A stretch of 64,000 nt of DNA from Silvanigrella paludirubra (GTDB taxonomy: Bacteria > Bdellovibrionota_B > Oligoflexia > Silvanigrellales > Silvanigrellaceae), in the NCBI RefSeq assembly GCF_009208775.1, contig NZ_WFLM01000003.1, positions 473,374 to 537,373 of the forward strand, in the 5' to 3' direction. The position numbers and the translations under genes were made by a program. Below are positions 47,268 to 55,933 of this stretch, in pieces (within the stretch, counting starts at the first letter, position 1; each line of letters starts with the position of its first letter). The notes under the pieces were generated by a model. It did not search any database, was not told where the DNA came from, and saw only the letters and a list, made by a program, of their open reading frames with translations.

Positions 47268-48764
47268 ATTAAAGTAGCAATCATTGGTTCTGGTGTAGGC
47301 GGTTTGTCAATAGCTTCACTTCTTTCTAAAGAAGGTTTTAAAATAGATGTTTTTGAATCTGCTGAAACATATGGTGGAAAAATGTTTCGTTACACAAATG
47401 AAGATGGTATCTCTTGGGATACAGGCCCTACTTTAATATCATTGCCCAATGAAATTTATCAAATTTTTAAAATTTTAAAAAAAAATCCACCTGAATTAAT
47501 TCCATTGCTTACAGGTTGTAGATTACTTTTTAGTGATCAAACAGATTGGTCGTTACCAATTGGTTTAAATCAACTTGTTTCTTTTTACCAAAAAATAGAT
47601 CAAAATATTTCAAGACAATTTGAAGAAGTTATGAAAATTTCATCTTCTATTTATGAATTTGCTGAAGATCATATATTTCATGTTGACCCTCCATCTTATT
47701 TTCAGCTTGGGTTAAAATCATTGTCATCTGGATTATTTTTAAAGTACCCTAAAATTACATTAACCCCCTATTCTAAGGTAGTTGATTCTTTAATAACAAA
47801 TTCAAATTTAAGAGAATTTTTTTATCACTTTGCAAGTTACGTTGGCATGAATCCTGATGAAGCTCAAGGCGGGATACTAAGTGTAGCTCATGTCGAGTTA
47901 AATTCTGAAATCGTTTTTCCAAAAGGTGGAGTGTATAATATAGCAGAGCATTTATATAAAGCTGCTTTAGATTATAATGCGAAATTTCATTTTAATTCAA
48001 AAGTAATTTCTGTTAAATTAAATGAAAACTTTAAACATGGAAGCAACCTTAAATTAACTTTTGAAAAAGAACATAAAATTAATGAATGTATTTATGACAT
48101 TATTATATCTAATAGTGATCCTTATGTAGCATCCAAGACATGGTTAGAAATACCTTCAATTAAAAAAATATTTAATTCAAAACTTGAAAAAAAACAATTT
48201 AGACCTTCTGAAAGTCAATTTGTGATTTTATTTGATTTGGAAGATGAAATAGATCTTGATCATCATATAAAAATTTTTCCTGAAAGTTGGAGAAAGAGTT
48301 TTATTGAAGTATGTGAAAAAAATCAAATTCCAAATGACCCTTGTGTTTATTTAGTTTGGCCACATGCAACAGATAAAAGTGTTTCTTCTCGTGTTTTATT
48401 TATATCTGCTATGGCTCCAAATACATTAGCGGAAGTTAAGTGGGATGATAATTTTATAAATAAATATTCAGAGAAAATTTTAAATATTTGTAGAACTAGA
48501 TTAAGCATGAAATTAAAAGGAAAAATATTTAAGGTTATAACTCCAAACGAGTTAGAAGTTAGAGCTAACAGTCTCAATGGAGGAATATATAGTGCTACTT
48601 GTTCATCCTTTCAGCCTATGAATTTTCATTTTTCAGGATTAACCGATACTCAGAATTTATATTTTGTGGGTGCTGGTGTTCATCCTGGCGCTGGTGTTAC
48701 CATGGTAATGAAATCTGCTAGAAGAATTGCAGACCATATCTTAAAAAAATTTGCCAATAGGTAA
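47268..48764 (+). CDS. Carotenoid desaturase (CrtD/CrtI-like) with apparent ATT start codon
   Basis: 498 residues if started at ATT 47268, seven bases after AGGGG. This start is needed to include the FAD motif VAIIGSGVGGLSIASLL. The first conventional codon, TTG 47304, lies inside that motif, and an in-frame TAA precedes it at 47262. Further motifs are FESAETYGGKMFRY, SWDTGPTLISLP, and the C-terminal VGAGVHPGAGVTMVMKSARRIA typical of CrtI/CrtD enzymes. Beside a CrtC-type hydratase, a CrtD-like 3,4-desaturase role on 1-hydroxy carotenoids is the best guess. A CrtI-like early step is the alternative. Confidence 0.85.
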   Translation: MKVAIIGSGVGGLSIASLLSKEGFKIDVFESAETYGGKMFRYTNEDGISWDTGPTLISLPNEIYQIFKILKKNPPELIPLLTGCRLLFSDQTDWSLPIGLNQLVSFYQKIDQNISRQFEEVMKISSSIYEFAEDHIFHVDPPSYFQLGLKSLSSGLFLKYPKITLTPYSKVVDSLITNSNLREFFYHFASYVGMNPDEAQGGILSVAHVELNSEIVFPKGGVYNIAEHLYKAALDYNAKFHFNSKVISVKLNENFKHGSNLKLTFEKEHKINECIYDIIISNSDPYVASKTWLEIPSIKKIFNSKLEKKQFRPSESQFVILFDLEDEIDLDHHIKIFPESWRKSFIEVCEKNQIPNDPCVYLVWPHATDKSVSSRVLFISAMAPNTLAEVKWDDNFINKYSEKILNICRTRLSMKLKGKIFKVITPNELEVRANSLNGGIYSATCSSFQPMNFHFSGLTDTQNLYFVGAGVHPGAGVTMVMKSARRIADHILKKFANR

Positions 48765-48768
48765 TGCT

Positions 48769-49314
48769 ATGTTAATTGAATATAAATTATTATCTTGTTT
48801 ATTTTTATTATTATTTTTAATAGTAGCATCAATTGATGGTTTATATTTTCATTTATACAAATATAAATTGTACGCTAGAGAAGACTCTAGAAAAGAGCAT
48901 TTATTACATACTTTAAATTCTTTTCTTTTTCCATGGTCTATTTATTTTTTATTTTTGGATGAATTTAAAGGAATCTATTTGTGGTTTGGTATTTTTTTAA
49001 CTCTTATAAGTTTAATTATTGAATATATGGACGTTTTTGAAGAAAATAAAAGTAGAAAAACAATCGGTGGTTTGACAAGTCTTGAATACTCAATGCATTT
49101 CGGTATGTCTGCTTTAAGAGCAATATATACTACCTTAATTCTTGTTTCAAAACCTAAAGAAGATTGGTTTTTAACTAGTTCTAATATCATACAAAATACT
49201 TCAAGTGATTTATATATGAAATATTTTTTATATCCTGTAATTTTAATGGGTTTATTTGTTGCTGGATTGCATTTTGTGTTGATATTTTATAAAAAAGAGA
49301 TTAAAACTATATGA
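48769..49314 (+). CDS. Integral membrane protein of unknown function in the carotenoid operon
   Basis: 181 residues from ATG 48769, four bases after the previous stop; the longer TTG frame from 48751 overlaps that gene. About five hydrophobic segments are visible. The polar loops carry charged and His residues (REDSRKEHLLHTLN, EYSMHFG). There is no match to the short PXE(E/D) lycopene cyclases that I can see, and I do not recognise the family. It overlaps the GGPP synthase start as ATGA, so it is firmly within the pigment operon and may be a new tailoring or membrane-organising factor. Confidence 0.7.
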   Translation: MLIEYKLLSCLFLLLFLIVASIDGLYFHLYKYKLYAREDSRKEHLLHTLNSFLFPWSIYFLFLDEFKGIYLWFGIFLTLISLIIEYMDVFEENKSRKTIGGLTSLEYSMHFGMSALRAIYTTLILVSKPKEDWFLTSSNIIQNTSSDLYMKYFLYPVILMGLFVAGLHFVLIFYKKEIKTI

Positions 49315-50450
49315 GTAATTTAATTAATGATCCTTATGTTAATGATTTAAAATATTTTTCGGATAAATTAAATTATTTTTTAGATTCTGAATTATATGAA
49401 ATTTTATATGAAGACAATAAAGATATTCAAACTATTCTTCAAAAATATTTAATTCAAACAGCACGAAGTTCTTTTTCAACACAGGCTAAAAGAATAAGAC
49501 CAATGCTATGTTATTGGCTTTTTAGAAATTTTTATATGCAAGGAAATTTTACAGAAAAATTATCAAATATAAAACTAAGCGAAAAAAAAATATTCGAAAA
49601 AATGAATAAAGTTGCAATAACAATTGAAATCCTTCACAGCGCAAGTCTTGTGGTTGATGATATTGAAGATGATAGTAAAGAAAGAAGAGGACAAGAATCT
49701 CTTCATGTTAAATATGGAATGCCACAAGCATTAAATACAGCAAATTGGATGTATTTTTTAGCATTAAAATACGTTCCACAAAGTTTAAAATCTATTGTAA
49801 TGGATACCTTATTTGATTGTCATATAGGCCAAGCACTAGATTTAAGTAGTAAAAATACAGAAACTACTTATCATCATTTTTTATTATCTGAAAATGAAAG
49901 ATGGGAATTTTATGAAAGATGTGCCGAATTAAAAACTTCAAAGTTAATATCTCTTGCTTTTGACTGTGCTAAAAAAATATTGAATATAAATAAAAATGAC
50001 ATTATTATTCTTGAAAATGTATTTAGAATATACGGAATTATATACCAAATATTTGATGATATTAAGAATTTTATACCAGAATTAAATCGTGATAAATTAT
50101 ATGAAGATTTAAACTCAGGAATGAGAAGTGCTGTTGTATTATGCTTTTTAGATATTTTAACAGAAGATGAAAAAATTCAAATGAATAATGAACTCATTAA
50201 TAATCGTTTTAAAGAATATTTTTTAAATCATGCAAAAAAATTCAATGCTTTAGAAAAGTGTTTTTATAAGGCTTCATATCTACTTCATTTAAATTCAATA
50301 CAACTAGATTCTGTTCATTTTAATAAAGAATCTAGAGAGTATTTATCTGAAATTATTGAAAAACCATTTGATGAAATAAAAAAGAAAATATTTTCTATGA
50401 TACACCTTAAATATAATAAATCTATAGTAAAAGAAAATTATGCATTATGA
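49311..50450 (+). CDS. crtE: Geranylgeranyl-diphosphate synthase-like polyprenyl synthetase
   Basis: 379 residues, an all-helical isoprenyl diphosphate synthase supplying the C20 precursor for phytoene. The first Asp-rich motif is DDIEDDSKERRG, followed by GMPQALNTANWMYFLAL. This pattern is closer to the eukaryotic type-III GGPP synthases (DDIEDNS...RRG, then INSANYVYF) than to the usual bacterial DDXXXXD enzymes. The second motif is IFDDIKN, where the last Asp is Asn. Coupled by ATGA overlaps to both neighbours. Product chain length is inferred from the carotenoid context. Confidence 0.88.
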   Translation: MSNLINDPYVNDLKYFSDKLNYFLDSELYEILYEDNKDIQTILQKYLIQTARSSFSTQAKRIRPMLCYWLFRNFYMQGNFTEKLSNIKLSEKKIFEKMNKVAITIEILHSASLVVDDIEDDSKERRGQESLHVKYGMPQALNTANWMYFLALKYVPQSLKSIVMDTLFDCHIGQALDLSSKNTETTYHHFLLSENERWEFYERCAELKTSKLISLAFDCAKKILNINKNDIIILENVFRIYGIIYQIFDDIKNFIPELNRDKLYEDLNSGMRSAVVLCFLDILTEDEKIQMNNELINNRFKEYFLNHAKKFNALEKCFYKASYLLHLNSIQLDSVHFNKESREYLSEIIEKPFDEIKKKIFSMIHLKYNKSIVKENYAL

Positions 50451-52486
50451 AAATACTTGAAATTCAAGACGCTGAAATTGCAAAAATTGAAAATCAGGAT
50501 CCTATAATTCTTTCAAAAATTAAAAATAATGTATTTTATGAGTGGTTTTATCTAGAAATTAATAAGGAAGATTTACATGTTATTTTAATTCTTTCATTGA
50601 AAGATTGTTTTGAGATAAAAAATACTAATTCTTCTGAGAATTCCTCAATATATTTTACGTGTTATTACAAAAATAAAATTGTGGGTTATAGTTATTCTTT
50701 TTTTGAGGGAAATGAAGAAAAAGAATTTAAAGAAAAAATATTTAAATGGTTTAATTTAGAAACTCCTTCTTTAGAGCTTTGGTTTCCTGATCATTCTTTA
50801 AAGAAGTATATTCAATTATCTATAGATTACCCAAGAGATGTTTCATGTATTAAAACAAATAAAGATATTGATTTAGGATCAAATAAAAAGCATTTTTGGC
50901 AATTTATTTCATATAAAAATAATGCGAATGGATTTATAAAAATATTTGATTTATCACCTAAATTTGATTTAACAAATATCTGTAAAAGAAAATCTAATTT
51001 TTATGATTTTCCTTTAAGTATAAAACTTTCAAAAAGAAATACAAATTTATATAAATTTGAAAATGCAAATCTATATTTTGATCATAATGCGGGTTTTGAA
51101 TCGCTTTATTCTATTAAAGATAATTGGTATTGGTGGCATGCTAGAAATAAAAATGAATATGAAGTTAATTATTTTTTTCCACATATTGAAAAAATGTTTC
51201 ATATTGGATTTATAAATAATGAATTAACTTCTAAAATACACTCAATATCAAAAAAAGAACTAATATTAAAAAACTCAAATACTTTTTTTGGTCTTTCTTA
51301 TCCTAAAAAAATAAATTCAATCGCATTTAATGAAATCCAATTTAATAAAACGATTGAATCTGCGCCCTTTTATTATAGAGCAAAATCTGTTGATAATATT
51401 TTATCAACTATAGAGGTTTTAAATCCTAAGAAGATTATAAATGATTGGAATCAAAAATTACTTTATTCTAGAAAAATTCATATTCTAAAAAATATTTCAA
51501 GTGAATCAGAAATTAGTTCTTATTTAAACTTTTCTAAAATATGCAAAAAAATAACTTGGAATCATGGAAAATCATTTTATATATCATCATTAGTGTTGCC
51601 TATAGAGCAAAGAAATAGTTCTTATTTTATTTATACTCTATGTAGATTAATAGATGACGCTACTGATGAAAATATTTTATTAAATGAACCTGGTTCAAAA
51701 TTTTCAACTCAACTTTTAAATGTCTTTTGGTCGGATGATATAGAAATATTGGATGATTTTATTCCGTTATTGATAAAAAATATATCATTAAGCTTATATT
51801 CTGTAATTAATTATGATTCTGCCCTAGATTTTATCATGAACTCACGGTTATTAATTAAGAATCTTTCTTTAGAAAAAGTATATTTCGAAGACCTTATTTC
51901 TGGGCAGTTAATGGATGAACATTTTTCACAGCCATTAAATATTTCCGATTTTAATTTATATTGTTATCGTGTAGCAGGCGTAGTAGGCATTATGATGTCT
52001 AAAATATTTAGAACACAAAAAAGCCCTATTGCATTAAATGCAGCAGAAAAGCTGGGTTCTGCAATGCAAATAACTAATATCTTAAGAGATGTAAAAGAAG
52101 ATTACGATAAAAAAAGAATTTATATTCCAATTTCATTATTTCAAAAACATAAAATTGAAAATTCATTAGATTTTTTCTCGAATGAAGTAAATAAACAAAA
52201 TAAAATTGAAATCATAAAAGATCTATCAGATATAGCCATATTATATTATTGTGAGTCTTTAGAAGGTATAAAATATATACCTTCTTTTCGAGCTCGTCTT
52301 TGTGTAAAGCTAATGGTTGCTGTATATGGATCTATTCTTGGGAAAATATTAATTGATAAATCTGTTATTTTTAAGAAAAGAATTGTTATATCTCATTTTA
52401 AAAAAATGATTATATTTTTAAAAGTAGTAATTGGTTTTCATCCTTTAAAAGTAGCAAAACTAATTAGTAAAGAGGAATTACCGTGA
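50447..52486 (+). CDS. Fusion of CrtC-like carotenoid 1,2-hydratase and phytoene synthase (CrtB)
   Basis: 679 residues with two enzymes in one chain. Residues 1 to about 345 resemble CrtC hydratases: FYEWFYLEI, LYFDHNAGFESL, WYWWHARNKNEYEVNYFFP and APFYYRAKSV. Residues from about 360 are a phytoene/squalene synthase: HGKSFYISSLVLP, CRLIDDATDE near 398-407 (first Asp-rich motif), YRVAGVVGIMMSKIF, and QITNILRDVKEDYDKKRIYIP near 540-560 (second motif). All phytoene-synthase active-site motifs look intact. Only one long open frame is present, with no internal ribosome site noted. It joins the first committed step with a late hydration step. Overlaps both neighbours (ATGA, GTGA). Confidence 0.85.
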   Translation: MKILEIQDAEIAKIENQDPIILSKIKNNVFYEWFYLEINKEDLHVILILSLKDCFEIKNTNSSENSSIYFTCYYKNKIVGYSYSFFEGNEEKEFKEKIFKWFNLETPSLELWFPDHSLKKYIQLSIDYPRDVSCIKTNKDIDLGSNKKHFWQFISYKNNANGFIKIFDLSPKFDLTNICKRKSNFYDFPLSIKLSKRNTNLYKFENANLYFDHNAGFESLYSIKDNWYWWHARNKNEYEVNYFFPHIEKMFHIGFINNELTSKIHSISKKELILKNSNTFFGLSYPKKINSIAFNEIQFNKTIESAPFYYRAKSVDNILSTIEVLNPKKIINDWNQKLLYSRKIHILKNISSESEISSYLNFSKICKKITWNHGKSFYISSLVLPIEQRNSSYFIYTLCRLIDDATDENILLNEPGSKFSTQLLNVFWSDDIEILDDFIPLLIKNISLSLYSVINYDSALDFIMNSRLLIKNLSLEKVYFEDLISGQLMDEHFSQPLNISDFNLYCYRVAGVVGIMMSKIFRTQKSPIALNAAEKLGSAMQITNILRDVKEDYDKKRIYIPISLFQKHKIENSLDFFSNEVNKQNKIEIIKDLSDIAILYYCESLEGIKYIPSFRARLCVKLMVAVYGSILGKILIDKSVIFKKRIVISHFKKMIIFLKVVIGFHPLKVAKLISKEELP

Positions 52487-54024
52487 AAAAATATGATGCT
52501 ATCGTTGTTGGTGCTGGTTTTGGTGGTTTATCTAGTGCGTTAACTTTACAAAGCATGGGACTTTCTGTTGCTCTTATAGAAGCTCTAGACAAAGTTGGTG
52601 GAAGAGCTTATGTAGAAAATAAAAATGGATATCTTTTTGATAGGGGGCCTTCAATAATAACAGCCCCTTTTTTAATAGATGATATTTTTCAAATGTCCGG
52701 AGTGAACAGAGAAGATTATTGTAAGTTTGTTCCCGTGGATCCTTATTATAATGTTGTTTTTCACGACGGAACAAATATAGCGCACTATAATTCTCAAGAT
52801 AAGTTTTTAAATGAAATAAATAAAATTTCTCCAGATGAAGTTGAAGGTGTGAAAGCTTTTTTTGCACATGCTGAAAAAATATTCCAAAAAGGTTTTGTTG
52901 AATTAGGTGATAAAAATTTTTCAAATCCTTATTCTATGTTGGGTGTTGCGCCACAGCTTTTAAAATTGAATGCTGTTAGACCAGTATATTCTATGGTTTC
53001 AAAATTTGTTAAAAATGAAAAAGTAAGACAATTTTTAAGTTTTCATCCTTTATTAATTGGTGGAAATCCTTTTAGAGCTTCTGCAGTTTATAGTCTAATT
53101 AATAGATTAGAAAGAGCCTATGGTGTCTTTCATCCTATAGGAGGAATGAATAAACTTGCAGAAGCTTTTGATAAAAGATTTAGAGAATTAGGTGGTGTTA
53201 CCTTTTTATCCTCTCCTGTGGAATCTGTTTCAAAAAATCTTTCTGGAGATTTTGTTGTAGAAACTTCAAATCAAACTTTAGTTTCTAATAAATTACTCGT
53301 AAATGCAGATATGCATCGTTTTGTGAAAACAGTCTTAAAAGGGAATGCATATCCTAAAAAATTATCACGTAAATTATCTAGAGCTGATTTAAGTATGTCT
53401 GCATTTTTGATGTACTTTGGTACAAATAAACAATGGCCTGAAATGTGCCAGCATACAATTGCTTTAGGGCCGCGTTACAAAGAATTATTAGAAGATATCT
53501 TTATTAAAAAAATAGAGTTTGAAGATTTTAGTGTTTATATCCATATTCCTACTCGCTCAGATCCGAGTTTGGCTCCCAAGGGTGGCGAAGTCATTTATGC
53601 CCTTGTTCCAGTTGCTAATTTAGCAAGTCAAACAAATTGGGATTCCTATAAAAATGTGATTGCTGATAAAGTAAGAACTTTTTTAGAAGATAAATTTTTA
53701 CCAGGTTTAAAATCTTCGATAGTAGAAGAAAGTATTTTTACTCCAGTTGATTTTGATACAACCTTAAGAAGCCACTTAGGTAACGCATTTGGTTTAGAAC
53801 CATGGATTTTACAAAGTGCGGGATTTCGTCCGTCTAATTCTTCACCTGAAATCGATGGTCTTTATTTTGTGGGTGCAAATACACAACCTGGTGCGGGATT
53901 GCCTGGCGTTATATTAAGCTCTCGTATTACTTGTCGTTTAGTTGCAAAAGATATTGGGTCTGAAAAAATGCCGGCACTTTTAGCAAATTTACCTTCAACA
54001 TTTTCCTATATCAATCTTTATTAA
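52483..54024 (+). CDS. crtI: Phytoene desaturase
   Basis: 513 residues, GTG start overlapping the previous TGA. The FAD motif is DAIVVGAGFGGLSSAL (about 5-20), followed by VGGRAYVENKNGYLFDRGPSIITAP. HPIGGMNKLAEAF and the C-terminal FVGANTQPGAGLPGVILSSR are the CrtI signature. It carries out successive desaturations of phytoene at the membrane. It follows the CrtC-CrtB fusion, so substrate could be passed on directly. Noticeably less AT-biased than its neighbours. Confidence 0.93.
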   Translation: MKKYDAIVVGAGFGGLSSALTLQSMGLSVALIEALDKVGGRAYVENKNGYLFDRGPSIITAPFLIDDIFQMSGVNREDYCKFVPVDPYYNVVFHDGTNIAHYNSQDKFLNEINKISPDEVEGVKAFFAHAEKIFQKGFVELGDKNFSNPYSMLGVAPQLLKLNAVRPVYSMVSKFVKNEKVRQFLSFHPLLIGGNPFRASAVYSLINRLERAYGVFHPIGGMNKLAEAFDKRFRELGGVTFLSSPVESVSKNLSGDFVVETSNQTLVSNKLLVNADMHRFVKTVLKGNAYPKKLSRKLSRADLSMSAFLMYFGTNKQWPEMCQHTIALGPRYKELLEDIFIKKIEFEDFSVYIHIPTRSDPSLAPKGGEVIYALVPVANLASQTNWDSYKNVIADKVRTFLEDKFLPGLKSSIVEESIFTPVDFDTTLRSHLGNAFGLEPWILQSAGFRPSNSSPEIDGLYFVGANTQPGAGLPGVILSSRITCRLVAKDIGSEKMPALLANLPSTFSYINLY

Positions 54025-54040
54025 TGGAACCATATTATTC

Positions 54041-54787
54041 ATGAATGCTGATCATAAAAAAGGTATAATATTAGGATTAGGTTACGTTGCTGGTTTTTAT
54101 TTAAAAAAAAATCCTCATTACGTTTGGACAAGTAGAAAGTTAAAAGAAAATACTGAAAATTCATTTTATTTTGATCTGTTAGATAAAGATAGTTGGAAAA
54201 ATATAATTAATTTTGATGATATATTATGGACTTTTCCTGCTGTAAAAAATAAAAATGAAATTGAAAATTGTTTAACTTTTTTTGATTTGTATTTAAAAAA
54301 TAAAAATGTAATTGTTTTATCTACAACTTCTGCATATAAAAGTGAAATTGAAAATGAAGAAATAAATGAAAATTCTAAATTAAATTTAGATGAACCTCGA
54401 ATTTATGCAGAAGAAGAACTTAGAAAAAAAGGGGCTTTAATTTTACATCTTTCTGGTATTCTTGGGCCTGAAAGATATCCTAAAAACTGGTATGAAAAAA
54501 AACGTGTTAAGTATGGTGAAAATATTTTAAATTATATTCATGTTGAAGATATTATTTATTTTACTAGTAAGTTATTTAAGAATTATAAATTCTATGAACG
54601 GTTTAATTTAACTTCTGGTGATTACAAAACACATAATCAAATTTCAAAATCATTAAAATACGATGCCATATTTGAATTTCCAAATTTAACAAATGGAAGT
54701 AAAAAGGTAATGAATCATAAAATTCTAGAATTTTTGAATGAAAACTCTTACCAGTTTAAAAAATATCCTGAAAATTGTGAAATTTAA
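54041..54787 (+). CDS. Rossmann-fold (YeeZ-like/NAD-epimerase-like) protein
   Basis: 248 residues. N-terminal IILGLGYVAGFYL is a GXGXXG-like dinucleotide site. ILWTFPAVKN, VIVLSTTSAYKSE and EEELRKKGALILHLSGILGPERYP resemble the SDR relatives that include YeeZ. The substrate is unknown. It lies 16 bases after crtI and four before the methyltransferase gene, so it is probably a pigment-tailoring or sugar-processing enzyme. Function not assigned. Confidence 0.72.
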   Translation: MNADHKKGIILGLGYVAGFYLKKNPHYVWTSRKLKENTENSFYFDLLDKDSWKNIINFDDILWTFPAVKNKNEIENCLTFFDLYLKNKNVIVLSTTSAYKSEIENEEINENSKLNLDEPRIYAEEELRKKGALILHLSGILGPERYPKNWYEKKRVKYGENILNYIHVEDIIYFTSKLFKNYKFYERFNLTSGDYKTHNQISKSLKYDAIFEFPNLTNGSKKVMNHKILEFLNENSYQFKKYPENCEI

Positions 54788-54790
54788 TAT

Positions 54791-55729
54791 ATGAATGAAA
54801 ACAATAATTGTCCTATATGTGATTATTCTAACTCTGAATTTTTCGTTTCTTCTAAAGTACAAATGCAAAATAATGATTCTATATTTTCGTTTCATAAGTG
54901 TTTAAACTGTGATTCTATTTATTTATATGATCCTCCAAAAGAACAAGATTTGTCTCATTTTTATGATGAAAATTATTTACCATATTCCAGCGATAATATC
55001 TGGGGAAAATATACTAATTTAGTGAAAAAATGGCAATTGATGTTAGATAAAAGACGTATAAATTTTTTATTAGATTTAAATAAAAAATTTGATAAAGAAA
55101 CACGTATTTTAGATTTTGGTTGTGGGCATCCCTCCTTTTTGTATGAATTGGAAAAAAAAACAGGATGGAAATGTTTTGGATATGATTTTTCAAATAATGG
55201 ATGGATAAAACATAAAAATACTTTTGATAAAATTAACTTGTATTCAGGTGATTTTAATGAAATTGAATTTAAAAATAAATTTAATATAATTACGATGTGG
55301 CATAGTTTAGAACATCATTTTAATCCTAAGCAATTGCTTAAGAGATTACATGACATATCTTTGGAAGAGTCTTTATTAATTATAGAAGTCCCGAATTTTA
55401 ATTCCTTATCTAGAAAAATTCAAAAAGAGAACTGGGCTGGATTTCATACCCCACGTCACAGTGTTATTTATTCTCCAAAGTCTATTGAATTATTATTAGA
55501 AAATTCGGGCTGGAAGGTAGAAAGAATTTTAAATTATGGAACTTTAGATGCTTATATATTTTGGTGGTTGGGTGAAATTGAAAAAAAGAATATATCCAAA
55601 AATGAAATAAAATCTTTAGAAAAATACTTTTCTCATTTTTTATTATTTAAAGTTTTATATTTTCCAATTTTTCTATTTGAAAAATATTTTAGTTTTGGTT
55701 TAATGACAATTATTTGTAGTAAAAAGTAA
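54791..55729 (+). CDS. Class I SAM-dependent methyltransferase with N-terminal Cys4 zinc-binding site
   Basis: 312 residues. An N-terminal zinc knuckle, CPICDYSNSEFF and CLNCDSIYLY, is followed by the SAM-binding motif ILDFGCGHPSFLYELEKKTG (near 100-120). Then come a WHSLEHHFNPKQLL post-motif and a C-terminal ENWAGFHTPRHSVIYSP typical of the Methyltransf_23 group. In a carotenoid operon with a hydratase, O-methylation of the new hydroxyl (a CrtF-like role) is possible. Sequence similarity to CrtF itself is not evident. Confidence 0.85.
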   Translation: MNENNNCPICDYSNSEFFVSSKVQMQNNDSIFSFHKCLNCDSIYLYDPPKEQDLSHFYDENYLPYSSDNIWGKYTNLVKKWQLMLDKRRINFLLDLNKKFDKETRILDFGCGHPSFLYELEKKTGWKCFGYDFSNNGWIKHKNTFDKINLYSGDFNEIEFKNKFNIITMWHSLEHHFNPKQLLKRLHDISLEESLLIIEVPNFNSLSRKIQKENWAGFHTPRHSVIYSPKSIELLLENSGWKVERILNYGTLDAYIFWWLGEIEKKNISKNEIKSLEKYFSHFLLFKVLYFPIFLFEKYFSFGLMTIICSKK

Positions 55730-55933
55730 TTTTTTAAGTAAAATGTTATAAAAATTCTCTCCCTATATTTTAGTAGATTTTATATAAGTGCTTATTTTTA
55801 TTTATTAATAATAAACTAATGATTAATCTTGTTATGTTTTCTTGACGATTTTCTTTGCTATTACTAGTCTTTCAATCGTATTAGACCTTTCTTAGGCCTT
55901 AATTAGTCTATTTTTTTAATTGAAAGTTTGTAT

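Noticed and set aside
47304-47306. TTG as the start of the CrtD/CrtI-like gene
   Set aside because: It would remove half of the FAD-binding motif and has no ribosome site; ATT 47268 fits better.
52574-52924. Antisense 116-residue frame within crtI
   Set aside because: crtI has clear family motifs over the same region; the antisense frame is low-complexity and Leu/His/Lys rich.
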